This document shows, piece by piece, positions 35,666 to 47,876 of a stretch of DNA of 64,000 nt (position 1 is the stretch's first letter; each line of letters opens with the position of its first letter). The DNA is from Serpula lacrymans var. lacrymans S7.9 (lineage: Eukaryota > Basidiomycota > Agaricomycetes > Boletales > Serpulaceae): contig NW_006763305.1 of assembly GCF_000218685.1 (NCBI RefSeq), positions 125,762-189,761 of the forward strand, given 5' to 3'. The position numbers were made by a program, and so were the translations under genes. The notes below the pieces were generated by a model that worked only from the letters and a program-made list of their open reading frames with translations, did no database searches and had not been told where the DNA came from.

Positions 35666-36566
35666 CGCACAGCGGTGAGGTTAACGGAGGGAAGTGGGCG
35701 TCCTAAACATATCATGGCTCCAACTTTATAAGAAATGCAAAAGTCCCCTGGTTGAACGGCTAAAGGGGAACACTCTTTCAAAAATCACGTCGTGGCAAAT
35801 AAGTCCAAATCAGGAAGGAGGAAAAGAACATAACCTCGCTATAATCACATTCGAAGAAGTCGGTGATGAAATGTGATAATGGCGAGCCAGCCTGTCGGTA
35901 CGCATCGTCGGGACCAGACCCTTGAGCACGAGACACGCTGCCAAAAGTAATAGCACTGGAGTTATGAAGAGGCTCGAGCCCTGATCTCGGAAGAATCTGC
36001 AAAGGCGCCCTGAACGCCGTATCACATCCCATGGGTCAACGAACAACTTGGGTCCTGAGCGGCTTTCACTCTCATAGACTTTATGGGTTCACTATCATGA
36101 GTTCATGTGGGCTGGCTGACATGGTAAGTTTTCGTCAATGATAAGTAGTTATGCACTAGTGTGATGCGTTCGCCAGGCAATGCGGAGTCAGCGCTAGTGA
36201 GCCACTGTGCCTAATTTCCGGACCGAATCGTGTTGAAGAAGCGAACTATCGTTGCAAGCTAAAACAGTGCTAAAACTTATCAGTAAGATTGAGGAACATA
36301 TACTATGGTACTCCAGTGGCACCACTTACAATGACACGAACGACTATTATTTGTTGCTTGTGGGTGGACAGAATTATTTCATACGCAGCATACGCACCTT
36401 ACATGCTGCTCAGGAAGCTACAGATTCGATCAGACCTGTTGTGGCTTGACGGAATGTGATTATAAGCCACTCCAAAGGAGAACAGAAATACATTACACTC
36501 AATTATTGCTATCGTAATTTCTGTTGCAGTTGATAAGTGTATTATAAACATTGAATTTGAGTGTAT
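35666..36566. other. Intergenic region
   Basis: 0.9 kb holding the promoter of the HMG-box gene and the 3' flank of the Dlt1-like gene. Open frames at 35694-36046 are short and without features. No repeat recognised. Confidence 0.45.
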
Positions 36567-37580
36567 TTATTTCAATCCTGGTGTCCTCATCATCTCTAGT
36601 CGACACTCGTCCAAACTGTAGACACATAGTCAATGTCACATAGCCAATGACGCAGAAATTGCGAGAAGCATACATCTGTCTGATCTCTTCTGCAGCTGCC
36701 AAACCAATTTTAAATTCTTGCTCTGTCGGCTCTCTATCCGACACTCTGGCGAGCGAGATGGCAGAATCGTAGTAATGCAAGGCAGTAATTCCGCCTTCAT
36801 CCTTGGGTAGCAATGGCATTATAAACCTGAAGTGGTGTAACATGCGGGAATGAGGCTTCAGCGTAGGATGGCTTGGGATGATGAGATGTGCCCGAGAATC
36901 TGGAAAAATAGTTCCACACAGGGAGGAAAAAAAGACAGGTATATGCTAACCAATATCCGATATGGTGTCCAACAAGGTGCGGCGGAACCGCATACCGCTG
37001 TACTGGGTTCCTGCAGTCGAATGTCAAGCCTATGGCAGTACATTTTTCGCGCTAGAACAAATACCTGGTCTTCCCCAACCCTCGTGAATAGCACTTACAG
37101 GCTGAGATTCATATGATACTAAACAGGCGCGCACATATTCTTGAGAGATGTATTCATGAACTGTCTGTGAGCGCACAAAGATCAGCATAGGGAATTCGCA
37201 CTGGCATATGAAGTAGGCCGTAAATTGACCTTTGGAATATTCTCCTGAATTCCACTATACGCCTTGGAGATTCTCTGTAACCTCCTTCTCACAGCAATTC
37301 TGCGTTTTATACAAAAAGATAAAGACGCAACCAGCTGAAAGAGAAACCTGAGTATGTGAATCTGTTTGACTTGTATTGTCGTGCTCACCACAATGAAATA
37401 AGTTGCGCCGATGACAACCGCGGTGTAGTTATCCGTCCATGATCGAGTAGGTGAGGTCCTCACGGCTTGCGAGAGGAGAGCAACGCATGAGATGGCGAAG
37501 AACCAACCAGTGACTAGGACAAGTATAACATAGCAACCCTCAGAAACCCAAGACAACGCCCTAGACGATGGCCGTAGCAT
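36567..37580 (-). CDS. DLT1: Dlt1-like protein (defect at low temperature)
   Basis: Two-helix membrane protein of the fungal Dlt1 family, whose exact biochemical role is unknown (yeast mutants are cold sensitive). The start at 37578-37580 (MLRPSSRALSWVSEG) opens two membrane helices: CYVILVLVTGWFFAISCVAL and YTAVVIGATYFIVVSTTI. Next are CIKRRIAVRRRLQRISKAYS, then EYISQEYVRACLVSYESQP with EGWGRPG, TQYSGMRFRRTLLDTISDIG, MLHHFRFIMPLLPKDEGG, LHYYDSAISLARVSDREPTE and KIGLAAAEEIRQ. A last intron (36628-36585 region) joins to ILDECRLEMMRTPGLK and a stop at 36567. The last splice resolves what would otherwise be an unrelated open tail. Confidence 0.85.
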
Positions 37581-37925
37581 TAGGACATCACCCAAGGAGA
37601 CTGCCAGTGATAGGCTTGGGCGCGGTGTCTCTTTTCGGGTCACATGTTGCACTGCCCAGCGCTTTCTCACGTCAGGGCGGGTATTTGGCTATTGTTATAT
37701 GTCGGGATATCCTATTTCGGACAACACGCGCTCTTTTCGTCGCAAGCGCATACAGCCCCGCCGCGTGTTTACCATCAGGTTGACTCACACGGGGAGCGCA
37801 TTTGGTCCACGACCGCATATATAAGAAGTCGTTTCTCCCAGACTACTGTTTCACTGGTATATTTCCCCTCCTGCGAGAACCGACAAGTCTGCTACCACTA
37901 AATCGACGTGGACTCTAACTTGAAT
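37581..37925. promoter_or_regulatory. Head-to-head promoter gap between DLT1 and the PARP gene
   Basis: 345 bases between divergent starts. A TATATAAG-like element near 37816-37823 lies about 105 bases before the PARP start. Confidence 0.45.
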
Positions 37926-40900
37926 ATGCCTCCTAAGAAGAAAGCTACTACCGCCGCCGCCGACGCTACTGCAAGTACGGGTGTCCCAACAGCAAGGCCA
38001 GCTTCATCCCGAGCAACAAGGGCCACCACTAAGGCCACGAAGCCTTCATCAACAACCGCGAAACCTGCTTCAAAGCCTAAGTCAACCAAGTCCGCTGGTA
38101 AACGAGCGCGTGGCGAGTCCGATGAAGAAGCGGATGGTCCATCAAAGAAGACGAAAACTGATGATACTGAAGACGCGAAGGATGAGGACACACCTAAAAA
38201 ATTGGTATAAACATTCAACCACTCTATGCAGGTCTTGATATGTATACTCACGCGCTGACAGGTGACTGTACTAAAGAGAGGAGCCGCACCTGTTGACCCT
38301 GCCTCAAAATATGTCGGTAAGTAATGATTGCTAGCCTTTTGGTACCGTATACTCAAATGGTATTTCAAGATACCCATCAGGTCTATTCGAACACGGCGTG
38401 TGTATGGGATGCCATGCTCAACCAGACGGAGGTCGGTTCCAATAAGAACAAGTAAGCAGTACCATCAATATATGCATCACTATTGCTTAACAGGTTTACT
38501 CTTTTGTCCAGGTTCTACGTCATCCAGCTCTTGCACCCGATTGGCAATGATTCTTTCTGTTTTCTGCATACTCGATGGGGTCGCGTAGGCGAGAATGGAC
38601 AATCTCAAACTAAGGTATGGGTTACTATATCTTGTTTAGCCGTCTTATCACTAACATTTGTTACGCAGGGTCCTTGGCCTCCTGCCAATGCTTTAACAGA
38701 ATTCAAGAAGGTATTTAAGTCGAAAACGGGCACAGACTGGGAGAACAGGCAGGGGATGCTACCGAAGAAGGGTACCATTGTGTCACTTTCTTGCCTTCTT
38801 TCATACTGAATGATTTTGCAGGGAAATACGTTTGGCTAGGCATGTATTCTGCAGCTGATTCGAATCATACCATCTCAAACGAGATCATTTAGAACGTTCA
38901 TTCGAGGAGGACGGAGAAGAAGATAAAGCTAACACCACTGCAAAGCCAGATGACCGGCCAATTCCTAGCTCGAAACTTGACCCTGCCGTCCAGGTAAAAT
39001 GGCTTTTCCTATGTAACGACTGCTTCGCTCAATTTGATAAACTTAGGCGCTCTGCAGACTGATATTCTCTATAAAGTGAGTCATCCCACTGAAGTCGTAT
39101 ATTTCTATCTCATTCGTTTTTTCAGACTGATTGATGCACACTTGTCGTCGATGAATTATGATGCAAACAAACTTCCTCTCGGTGAGTTGTGTCTGGTGTA
39201 CATGTGATCATACATTATGACGATTTATCTAGGGAAGCTCGCGAAATCTACTATCCTAAATGGATTTGCTGCTCTAAAGGTTTAATTATTGAAACGCATC
39301 ATGTTCCAAAGGTTAACGAGTAAACTAGAAACTTTCTGACGTATTGGATAAACCCAACGGGGATCTTGCGAAAGAACTTGGAGGTCTTCGCATAGCTTGT
39401 GAGCAGATTAGTGGAGAGTATTATTCGTGAGTTTTTGTAACAATGTTTCCGTTTTCTCCCTGCTGAGTAAAAATGGAAGGATCATTCCGCATGCATTTGG
39501 GAGAAACAGGCCAACCGTAATTAATGACATGATACTACTCAAAAGAGTCGGGCTTCATTTTTTCTTAACCTGAAAGAAGCTCATACATAGTCTAGGAGCT
39601 CGAGCTCGTCGATGCTTTGGGAGATATGGTGCGCCCGTGCCACAGTGCATATTGCGTGTCCCACGCTCAGTCAAATTTTACAGGAAATCGCCCAGAAACT
39701 AATCACAGCTAGTGTCATGACCGATGAAGTAGGCAATGAACTCAATCAGTTGGACGCTCATTTCCGTTCACTTGGGCTTTCCTACATGAAACTAGTTCAG
39801 TCTGGCACGAAGGAGCTCAATGCGCTTGCTTTGTATGCAAGTGAGACGCATGGTGCAACACATATGCACTACCGGGCCAATATTCTCTACGCCTTTCGTG
39901 TGGAGAGGTTTGTCTACATGCATTTTTCATTACGCACAAACTTATGTTGCTTTGAGCAGGCAATTGGAAACAGAAGCATGGGTCAAAAGCGGATATGACA
40001 AACTGGGAGAAGGGGAGAGGCTATTGCTTTGGCATGGCTCACGGACAACTAATTTTGCGGGTGATGAACCATGTTGGCATTATTTTATATGATATTTATG
40101 AATGTCCCTTTAGGTATCCTCAAGCAAGGACTGCGTATCGCACCTCCAGAAGGTAGTCTCTGTTTGCACCATTTCAATAGTTTTTCTGACATGTTTGAAT
40201 ATTAGCACCCGTAACAGGTGAGATTGGATTTTACCGGAAGGAATTAGCTTGTTTCTAATTCAATGCCCGGGGGATGATAGGTTATATGTTTGGAAAAGGT
40301 GTCTACTTTGCAGACGTAAGTGTACACCGCATATTTGTGAAAGTATGCTTACCGTGCAAGTTGCCTTGTACTGATAGATGATGTCGAAAGTGAGTAGCAT
40401 CGTCCTTATTGCCTAGTCAACCGTTTTAAACCACAGCATCGTTTAGTCTGCCAACTATTGTTACGCCCAGTGAGTATCCAACGCGATGACATACAAATAA
40501 CTGTCTGAGATCATTATGGATAGCCTTAGTGAATCTGTCGGATTGCTACTTCTTTGTGAAGTGGCGGCGAAACCCGTATTTGAACAACTGCAGAGCAACT
40601 ATAATGCGGATCGCGACTGCAAAGCTAATAACAAACTGTAAGTTCGGAAGATACTTGCTCATTTGCATAATTCGTGACGTGATTCCCGCAGGGCTACATT
40701 GGGTGTCGGAAGGACGCAACCTGTTCATTGGAAAGATGCCGGTGAAGCTCTGGACAACGATGACCTGCAGGGGTGTCATATGCCCAAAGGCCCAGCAGTT
40801 AACGTTGGTAACCCAAACGTATGTTTGGAGTATAATGAGGTTTGTATATTTTATTTTACTAGGAGCTGTATGCTTGATACTGAACATTGTAATGAAAGTA

Positions 40901-40961
40901 CATCGTCTATGATCCTTCGCAGATACGGGTGAGGTACTTACTGATGGTGCAGATGGGTTGA
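37926..40961 (+). CDS. Poly(ADP-ribose) polymerase with WGR, regulatory and catalytic domains
   Basis: Transfers ADP-ribose from NAD+ to protein targets, mainly at DNA breaks, in the nucleus. The start at 37926 (MPPKKKATTAAADATAS) gives a Lys/Ser/Thr/Ala-rich basic head of about 95 residues with no zinc finger or BRCT domain. Then comes the WGR region: VYSNTACVWDAMLNQT, FYVIQLLHPIGNDS, LHTRWGRVGENGQSQ and EFKKVFKSKTGTDWENR. A helical regulatory domain follows (LIDAHLSSMNYDANKLPLGK, TILNGFAALKKLSDVLDKPN, IIPHAFGRNRPTVINDMILL). The catalytic domain has the H-Y-E triad: LLLWHGSR, GYMFGKGVYFADMMSKSA, and CLEYNEYIVYD. Many small exons must be spliced; one tricky junction near 40478-40531 gives SLSESVGLLLLCEVA. 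The domain content matches PARP2-type enzymes rather than PARP1. Confidence 0.93.
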
Positions 40962-41259
40962 GGGCAGATGGACATCTTAATCAAGATCCACGAGGAACTG
41001 ATGCTACTTACTGTATGCATTGGAGTGGATAGATGAGAATATGTGTAAACATTCATGTATATTTTCAGTATTTAACATTATGTCAAATATTTTGCATCTT
41101 CATGAAGTCAGTATACATAGCCAATATCGAGTACTAATAAGGAACTATCTATGTCACGGTCACTCAAGTGCGCTCTCCTTCAACGACTACTTTGAACACC
41201 ACCAATTACATTTTCTCATTTTCCCAGAACACTACGCGTTAACGCATACCGTGGCCGCG
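40962..41259. other. Short intergenic region
   Basis: About 300 bases between two plus-strand genes. It holds the 3' flank of PARP and the promoter and leader of the next gene. A frame from 41020 runs into the downstream start without stops but its residues before 41260 have no features. Confidence 0.4.
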
Positions 41260-43084
41260 ATGTCGACCACAGTTCGCAGAGCAGCACCCCGTCCTGCAAG
41301 GCCAGCTGCACGATATTGGAAAGGGAAAGCACCAAAAGGCGCAGAAGAAGCTGCTTCAGATTCGGATGAAGACGAATCTCCATTACCTGAGGAGGAAGGA
41401 GACGTCCCTGTTGGCGGCGAACAAGATATTGTAGATGAAGATGAAGATGTGGACTTGCCGGTGAAAGTGGAGTCGGGGAAAGCCATGAAAGCCATGAACG
41501 TCTCATTGAAGGATGTGAACATATCCAAAGACGGAAAGGTCATCGTAGCTGGGCGAGATGAGTCTGGTAGAACAGCGCTAGAAGGTTCGTCGCCTCTAAT
41601 ATCAACTACTAGTTACTTGACCATTCAAATTTTAGAGTCTGAAGAGGATGAGTCAGAAGAGGATGAATTGCCCCATCGCGATAAAGACCAAGATGCAGAA
41701 TTCACAGAGGTAGTATCACAAATTAATCCATTTCGTTGCGTTTATTTACTTATAGTTCCCTTTCAGTCAAGTGAATCTGACTCAGAGGAGGAGGAGCAGC
41801 CAAAGCTATTATTTAGACCAGTTTTTGTGCCTAAGTAAAATTTTCCTAGTTCACAACTTTTTGGGCTGTTGCTAATGAATATTTCAGGCGTGGTCGTGTG
41901 ACAATCACGGAGAAAGAATCAATAACGCAGGATTCAGAAGAAGTGTTGAAACAGAAAGAAATAGCAGCCGAGGAAAGGCGAAAACAGAGTCACGACCTCG
42001 TGGCTGAGAGTATTAGGAGGGAGTTAGCTGAAAGTACGCGGACCAGTCAATCTGAAAACCTTCGCTGATATTTTACTCTAAGAGGAAAAGGAGGACCTAA
42101 TTCCTGAAATCGATGATGCTGACGGATTGGACCCTACAGCAGAATTTGAAGCATGGAGATTGAGAGAGCTAGGAAGGATTAAAAAAGAGAAGGAGGATGA
42201 AGTTCGAATCGAGGAAGAGAGAGAGGAAGTAGAGCGTCGCAGAGCCCTCCCGGAAGAACAGCGACTGAAGGAAGATATGGAAAGGGCAAACAAACTAAGA
42301 GCAGAAAAGCCGAAGGGCCAACAGAAGTTTTTGCAGAAATACTGGCACAAGGGTGCCTTTCATCAGGTAGTCATATATTCTTCGCGCTCAGGGTTGGTAT
42401 GCTGATTGTGACTGCTCTAGGACGAGGAGATCCTCAGAAAGCACGACTTCACTGAAGGGACAGAGTCGACGGTGGATATATCTCTCCTTCCTAAAGTGAT
42501 GCAAGTCCGGAATTTCGGTAAACGTAGTCGGACCAAATACACACATCTAGTCGACCAAGATACAACAGCTGGTAATGGTGGTTTTGGTGGTAATGCTTCT
42601 GTAAAGGCAGGTGGCAAATCAACTGATGATGGGGGCTGTTTCCTTTGCGGTGGTCCACATCTAAAGAAAGGTTCAGTGGTACCTTTAAATGTGTTTTACT
42701 ACATCTGATATCTTCCGTTTTCGTTCAGATTGCCCCCAAAACGTAGTACCTGCTGGCCGTGGACCCGTGTCAGGAGCCAACGCAGCGCCTTCTGCCCCAA
42801 GACAATGGGGCGCAGCAAGATCGTGGCGTGATGATCCTCGTGACGCAAAACCAAGGAACGATGACCGAGACGGGAAGTATACTGGCCGCCGAGATTATCC
42901 CAGTGAGAGGCATAGCAAACGGTATGATTCTTACGATGCTCGAAGTAGTCGGAGACGATCACGATCAAGGTCCGGCTCACCATATCGAGGGAAGGACAGA
43001 GACTCGTATGGAAGAAGGCCAGTGCGGGAAAATTCTCAAGAACGTGCTACTGCCTACAGGGATAAACGCCGGCGCTTAGATTAG
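41260..43084 (+). CDS. MFAP1-type splicing factor with zinc knuckle and RS tail
   Basis: MFAP1/Spp381-like component of the U4/U6.U5 tri-snRNP. The start at 41260 ([20 protein letters not shown]) leads into an acidic region; a basic/acidic conserved core follows across several exons: [59 protein letters not shown] (read from [11 protein letters not shown]), [80 protein letters not shown]. The C-terminus adds a CCHC zinc knuckle ([14 protein letters not shown]) and then an Arg/Ser-rich tail ([20 protein letters not shown]), ending at 43084. The zinc knuckle plus RS tail are not part of animal MFAP1; they suggest extra RNA contacts. Its last exon has been partly copied downstream (see 47700-47876). 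Confidence 0.9.
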
Positions 43085-43402
43085 GAGTACGTGACCATTT
43101 TACCTGAATTTCGAATTTGTAATTGTCATGAATTCAGTTAATGGCAAGACATGTAACCAGATAGCTCAATCAAATCGTCTCATCGAGCACTAAAACGGTC
43201 TCTTAGGAGTGACCAAAGATCCTTATCATTCAGAATAAAATGCTTCGTGATGGCCGCATATGTCCCATTCGCGGCACTTTCCTGAATCGCATAGGTTCTT
43301 TGCGCGCTAAGAACGTGGACACTATACACTTAAGCTTTGGTCGGGTGTGACGTTATTGTCTTACTACTAACGAATCCCCCATCCACCCTTCGCGCTCATA
43401 TT
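43085..43402. other. Intergenic region, left arm of the RdRP duplication
   Basis: 318 bases separating MFAP1 and the intact RdRP. Patches (for example CTTCGTGATGGCCG and TTTGCGCGCTAAGAA) recur in the same order at 48060-48130 before the RdRP pseudogene, showing that this promoter region was duplicated with the gene. Confidence 0.7.
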
Positions 43403-46400
43403 ATGGAGCTTTTCATGCGAAACATACAGTTCGCTGCTAGTAACGTCGACATCGAATTATCTCTGGCCTCGATTCTTCATAAACCACCATTTCCTACCGA
43501 TATCCCCATTAACTTTCAAGTACACACATTTAAGACACAAAGGGGCCGCTGCGGTGTCTTGACACTTCCGACCCGAGCGTACGGAGAAACTTTTTTACGA
43601 GCTTATGGCTCCACTGGTATTAACGTGAAAGGTCGAGCCATCTTGTTTACAGAAAGCAACAAGCCTCTCAACCAAGCCCGTCTCAATGTAGTTCTTACTA
43701 CCGCTTGGCGTGATCCGCAAAAGTTACAGCGGGAGAGACAACGCATAGCACAGGAATCTACACCTATACATCTCCAGGCCTTCTGTTTCGGGCGTTTCTG
43801 TAGAGATGGAGCATTTTCTATGGAAATCAGTGCTCCGGGACGACCAGAAATCACGTGCGATCTAGGGCAACGACAAATACGTCTTACACTGACTCCTTCT
43901 ACCAACGATGAAGATGATGACACTTCATCGTTAATATCCAAGTTGATGCAGATGTCTTTCCTAGGACCAGTCACAATTTCTGCTTCATATAATCCCTCCA
44001 AGTTGATGGCTTTGGTCCAATCTCGTGACACAGACCTACCTCGCCTTTTCCTTCGCGCAAACGCACCCCCCGTTTTCGTTGAGGAAAGGACCGGTTCGCT
44101 TCTGTCCAACTCAGTAAACCAGCGTCGTCCTAGTTTATCGTCAACACAGGTAATGCCTCCTGGATGCCACAGTATGTGCCTCACTTTCCAGAGCACAGAA
44201 GATCTGGAAATCTTCGTGCATCGCTGTACCAGCCTCGGGCTTGAAAGGGTATACAGACCCGAGATCGTACTTCGAGAGGACGCATACTCCCCAAACAATT
44301 TATCTAAGCTAGATGAATTTTTGGGCAACCTGGAATTTGGGCTTGCATTTGCGATAAACAAGGCTGTTGCGAGCTCCATTCTGAGTCCAGCAGAAGTTCT
44401 TTCTCTGCGCACTGAAATCGACCTTCTTCAGTGCGATTTCGAGAATAAATCTTCACAAATATTTGACCGCTTTTCAACCTTTCTTCACGATGCACGTCCA
44501 AAGCGTAAGAAAGCCAAGGGAGGTAATTCAAAAAAGCAGAGTCTTCCAGTAACTTCATCGCTTCCCCAGCACTTCAAAGAAGCCATTGAAGTATTCGTAT
44601 CGGAACAAAACAGGCCGCGTAATAGATTTGCTCCATCTCCCGAGAGTGCAGTGTACTATTCATACCACAAAATCCTTACGCCCTCCGCGTATATCTTGGA
44701 AGGGCCCCTCCCGGACCAGTCGAATAGCGTTCTTCGACGCTTTGGGCATCATGAATGTTTTTTACGAGTCTCTTTTCAAGATGACAACCGCTCCCCGCTT
44801 CGTCGCGAACCTGGGACTTCTCTCACAGAACTGCTAAACGAACGATTTCGTCCGGTGCTCGTCAAAGGCCTACGTGTAGCTGGTCGGCGATATGAGTTTC
44901 TTGGTTATTCCATGAGTGGGTTGAGAGACCATTCTGTGTGGTTCGTGTCTCCCTTCGTGAACGAAGAAGGCGTGAATATGAACGCAGGTCATATTCGCAG
45001 CACATTGGTGAGTCACTACTACCAATTAACATCGGTGCAGATAACTATAACTCATATCAAACATACAAAGGGCGATTTTTCTCGTCTTGCTTACCAACCT
45101 GCTCGTCTTGGAGCAAGATGGTCACAAGCATTTTCAACCACTGACCCATCTGTCACGCTTGAGAGTGAGGATATTTTCAAAATCAGCGATCGTGTCTCAC
45201 CTACGGGGAACGTTATGACGGATGGATGCGGAACCATATCAGAAGCCTTAAGCAAGGAAGTATGGTCGAATCTCATCAAAGGGAAAAAACGCAGACACTT
45301 GATGAAGGTACCGTCTGCTTATCAAATTCGCCTGGGTGGTGCGAAAGGTGTTGTCGTACAAGATAGGAGGCTCACGGGGAAGGTGATATGCCTCAGATCA
45401 TCCCAAACAAAATTTGATGCTCCCGACATTCGTACACTCGACATTCAGTCGACGTCGTCCCGACCGAAGGCTATGTATTTGAATCGTCCTCTTATTGTGC
45501 TTCTCGAATACCTTGGGACCGACTGTGATCGTATTATCAGCCTACAGGATGATTCCATCTCCGAGGCTCAAGCCATCCATCATTCGTTCTTAGATGCATC
45601 CAAAATGTTCCAACAGCACGGATTCGGCAACTCATTTCGTTTGTCTTCTCTATTTCACAACCTGGCCACGTTGCTCGATTTGCATATCGATGACAACTCA
45701 CAAGGCTCGGTTGTGTGGAGTAACGATCTAGTGGGAAATACTTTGCATTGTGCCTCGACTCACGCGCTCCGTGAACTGAAATATCGTGCCCACATCGCTG
45801 TTCCTGGATCGTACACGTTACTTGGGGTGTCAGATGAATGGGGGTGTCTTCGAGAAGGGGAAATTTATGCCACCGTTCAGGATGAACGTACTGGCTTGTA
45901 TAAACCTATTGAGGGTCCTGTGGTAATTACCCGAAGCCCCCAGGTCCATCCAGGTGACTTGCAGTTTGTGACAGCCGTTCGGCGTCCAGAGTTGAGCCAT
46001 TTGACAAATGTGGTGGTATTTTCATGCGAGTGCGTTTATCATCTAGTAGCTTGGTAAAATCTTATTCATTAACCATCTTGCAGAGGAGATCGATCGTTGG
46101 CATCTTGTCTTGCAGGTGGTGACTTAGATGGCGATGATTTCAACCTCATACTTGATGTGAGTGCCATAGAAATATTCAATACTTATCATATTAACCCGGG
46201 ACGTTAGGAAGCACTTTTTCCTGAAAAAGTTGCCATGCCAGGAGCCTACGATAGCTTACCCATCAAGCAGACAACATCTCCTTGTGGGATATCAGACGTA
46301 GTTGACTTTGTAATGAATTACGTGAGCTTTTCGGATTTAGCAGATATATATGCACTTATTCACAACTTATGTCAGATCGAGTCGGATCTCATAGGCTATA

Positions 46401-47308
46401 TATCAATTTTGCATCTACGCTTTGCAGATATAAAGGACCCAGGATGCAATGAATGTTTGAAACTTGCTCAATTCGCGTCCCATGCCGTCGACTATCCAAA
46501 AACCGGAAGCCCTGTCAAAATGCAAGATCTACCACAATTGCCTGGCAAAGAGAGGCCAGACTTCTTAGCTCGTGAGGGCGCAAACCTACAGGGCGAAGAC
46601 TTTTACCAAAGCCAGAAACTGTTGGGCAAACTGTATCGCCGAGTTCCCGTAAGCGAATGGATTCCTGTACCATGGAACCGTGACTACTCTCCTTCTGATG
46701 GAGGTGTCATCCGAGACACACTGATGCGCTTCAATTTTCGCCAACTAGACTTACCTTCCCTTGATACGCCATCGGACGACCTTATCGAAGAAATGGGCTA
46801 CTTGCTGGAGGATTACTCTGAACAGCTCCTCGTCATAGCCAAAACGCACACGATTTCTAGGCACAAAGATATTTATGTTTCGGAGGCAGAATTGGTAAGC
46901 GGGACGATCATGGCAAACTGGTCAGATCATCGTAAAAGGAGAGAGGCTATAGGGGCAATGAATCTTCAAGTATGATTGCTTGTCCAAAATTTCTGAAGCT
47001 ATAGACTGACTTGTCCTCATTAGACTCAAGTGCTTGCAAAGAATATCAGACAAGCGCTTCAGTGGAGCGATCCTGACTCCTATTATGATGACAAGGAAGG
47101 GTACGAAGAGGACTACGAAGAATACGACGAGGGTGATTATTACAGCAAAGCGGCGAGTCGAAACGAGTCGTTTAGACGTGCATGGGCTGCATGGCAAGTA
47201 GCGGAGGAAGCTTTGAATGAAGACCCAGGGATCTTTGGACCTCAGAGCTTTGGGCTGATTGCTTTGACAAGGATGTTGGACATCATAAAGGAGGCGCAGG
47301 AATATTAA
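43403..47308 (+). CDS. RNA-dependent RNA polymerase of the RNAi pathway
   Basis: Copies single-stranded RNA into dsRNA that feeds Dicer (quelling/RNAi type). Exons 43403-46029, 46084-46156, 46208-46321, 46376-46969 and 47024-47308 join in phase to 1230 residues. The start (MELFMRNIQFAASNVDIELS) is conserved in the downstream copy. Core blocks: VSPTGNVMTDGCGTISEAL, PSAYQIRLGGAKGVVVQD, CLRSSQTKFDAPDIRTLDIQ, MYLNRPLIVLLEYLG, KYRAHIAVPGSYTLLGVSDE, GEIYATVQDERTGL, VHPGDLQFVTAVRRPELSHL and, across an intron, EGDRSLASCLAGGDLDGDDF. The DLDGD aspartates coordinate catalytic magnesium and are all present. After it come conserved helical blocks (ESDLIGYISILHLRFADIKD, CLKLAQFASHAVDYPKTGSP) and an acidic tail. 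It is the intact parent of a decayed tandem copy. Confidence 0.95.
45767..45900 (+). repeat. 134-bp tract shared almost perfectly with the RdRP pseudogene
   Basis: This stretch of the RdRP first exon differs from 49150-49283 at a single base (C at 45851 versus T at 49234), although the genes are clearly more diverged on both sides. It is best explained by recent gene conversion between the tandem copies. Confidence 0.9.
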
Positions 47309-47699
47309 TGGTAATGGTAATGGCGGGAATCGCCCACACGTATTGATGCTGATCAACGACTCGATTCGGAATGTGATATATTCAAAGGCCTCACTTATAT
47401 TTTGTAAAACACCTCCAGGGCCAATTAGGCTGTACCATACATGTTTGTATTCTTGTGCGACCGACATAAAAGGTGCTATATCGACTATCGTATATACGCG
47501 CGTGTTAAGTCTGCTAATGACCGACACGTCGTCACAAAGCGTGGGATCTGCTCGTCGCAGAGCCATTTTCAGTTCAGTATCATGACTCAACTGTGTCTCT
47601 TATCAAAATCATGCTGTACGGATAATTATCCTCGTGACGCAAACTATGGAACGAGTCCAGTATGGAAGATACAATGAGCGACCCAGATTTTATAGGTGA
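47309..47699. other. 3' flank of the intact RdRP gene
   Basis: About 0.4 kb after the RdRP stop. No gene recognised. Frames on the minus strand here are shadows of the RdRP end. The right edge marks the approximate join of the tandem duplication. Confidence 0.45.
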
Positions 47700-47876
47700 G
47701 GGATAGGACAGATAGAGACAACCCCAATACGACTTTTACCATGCTAGAAATAGTTGGAGTCGCAATCAAGGCATGGCTCGCCATCGAAGGAGACAGCTTT
47801 GGACGGCCAGTGCACCATATGTCCATTTCTCAGTATCAGGTCAGCATCTACAGGGAAAATCTCGGCGTTTAGATTA
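47700..47876 (+). pseudogene. Relic of the 3' end of the MFAP1 gene
   Basis: This segment aligns by eye, with many changes and small gaps, to the last exon of the MFAP1-type gene at about 42900-43084. Shared landmarks in order are a TTACGATGCTCGAAGTAGT-like run (here TTACCATGCTAGAAATAGTT), a CGATCAAGG-like run, CTCGCCAT, GGCCAGTGC and the terminal CTTAGATTAGG-like run (here GTTTAGATTAGG), which holds the original stop codon. Only the RS-tail end is present and the frame is broken, so it is not a functional gene. It marks the left breakpoint of the duplication that produced the second RdRP copy. Confidence 0.75.

Noticed and set aside
35581..35781. Small minus-strand frame upstream of the HMG-box gene as a separate gene
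   Set aside because: The true first exon of the HMG-box gene (35665-35623) lies inside it in another frame and splices in phase.
36499..36625. Unrelated open tail of the Dlt1-like protein
   Set aside because: A GTATGC-to-CTACAG intron joins EEIRQ to ILDECRLEMM with a stop at 36567, which fits the family better.
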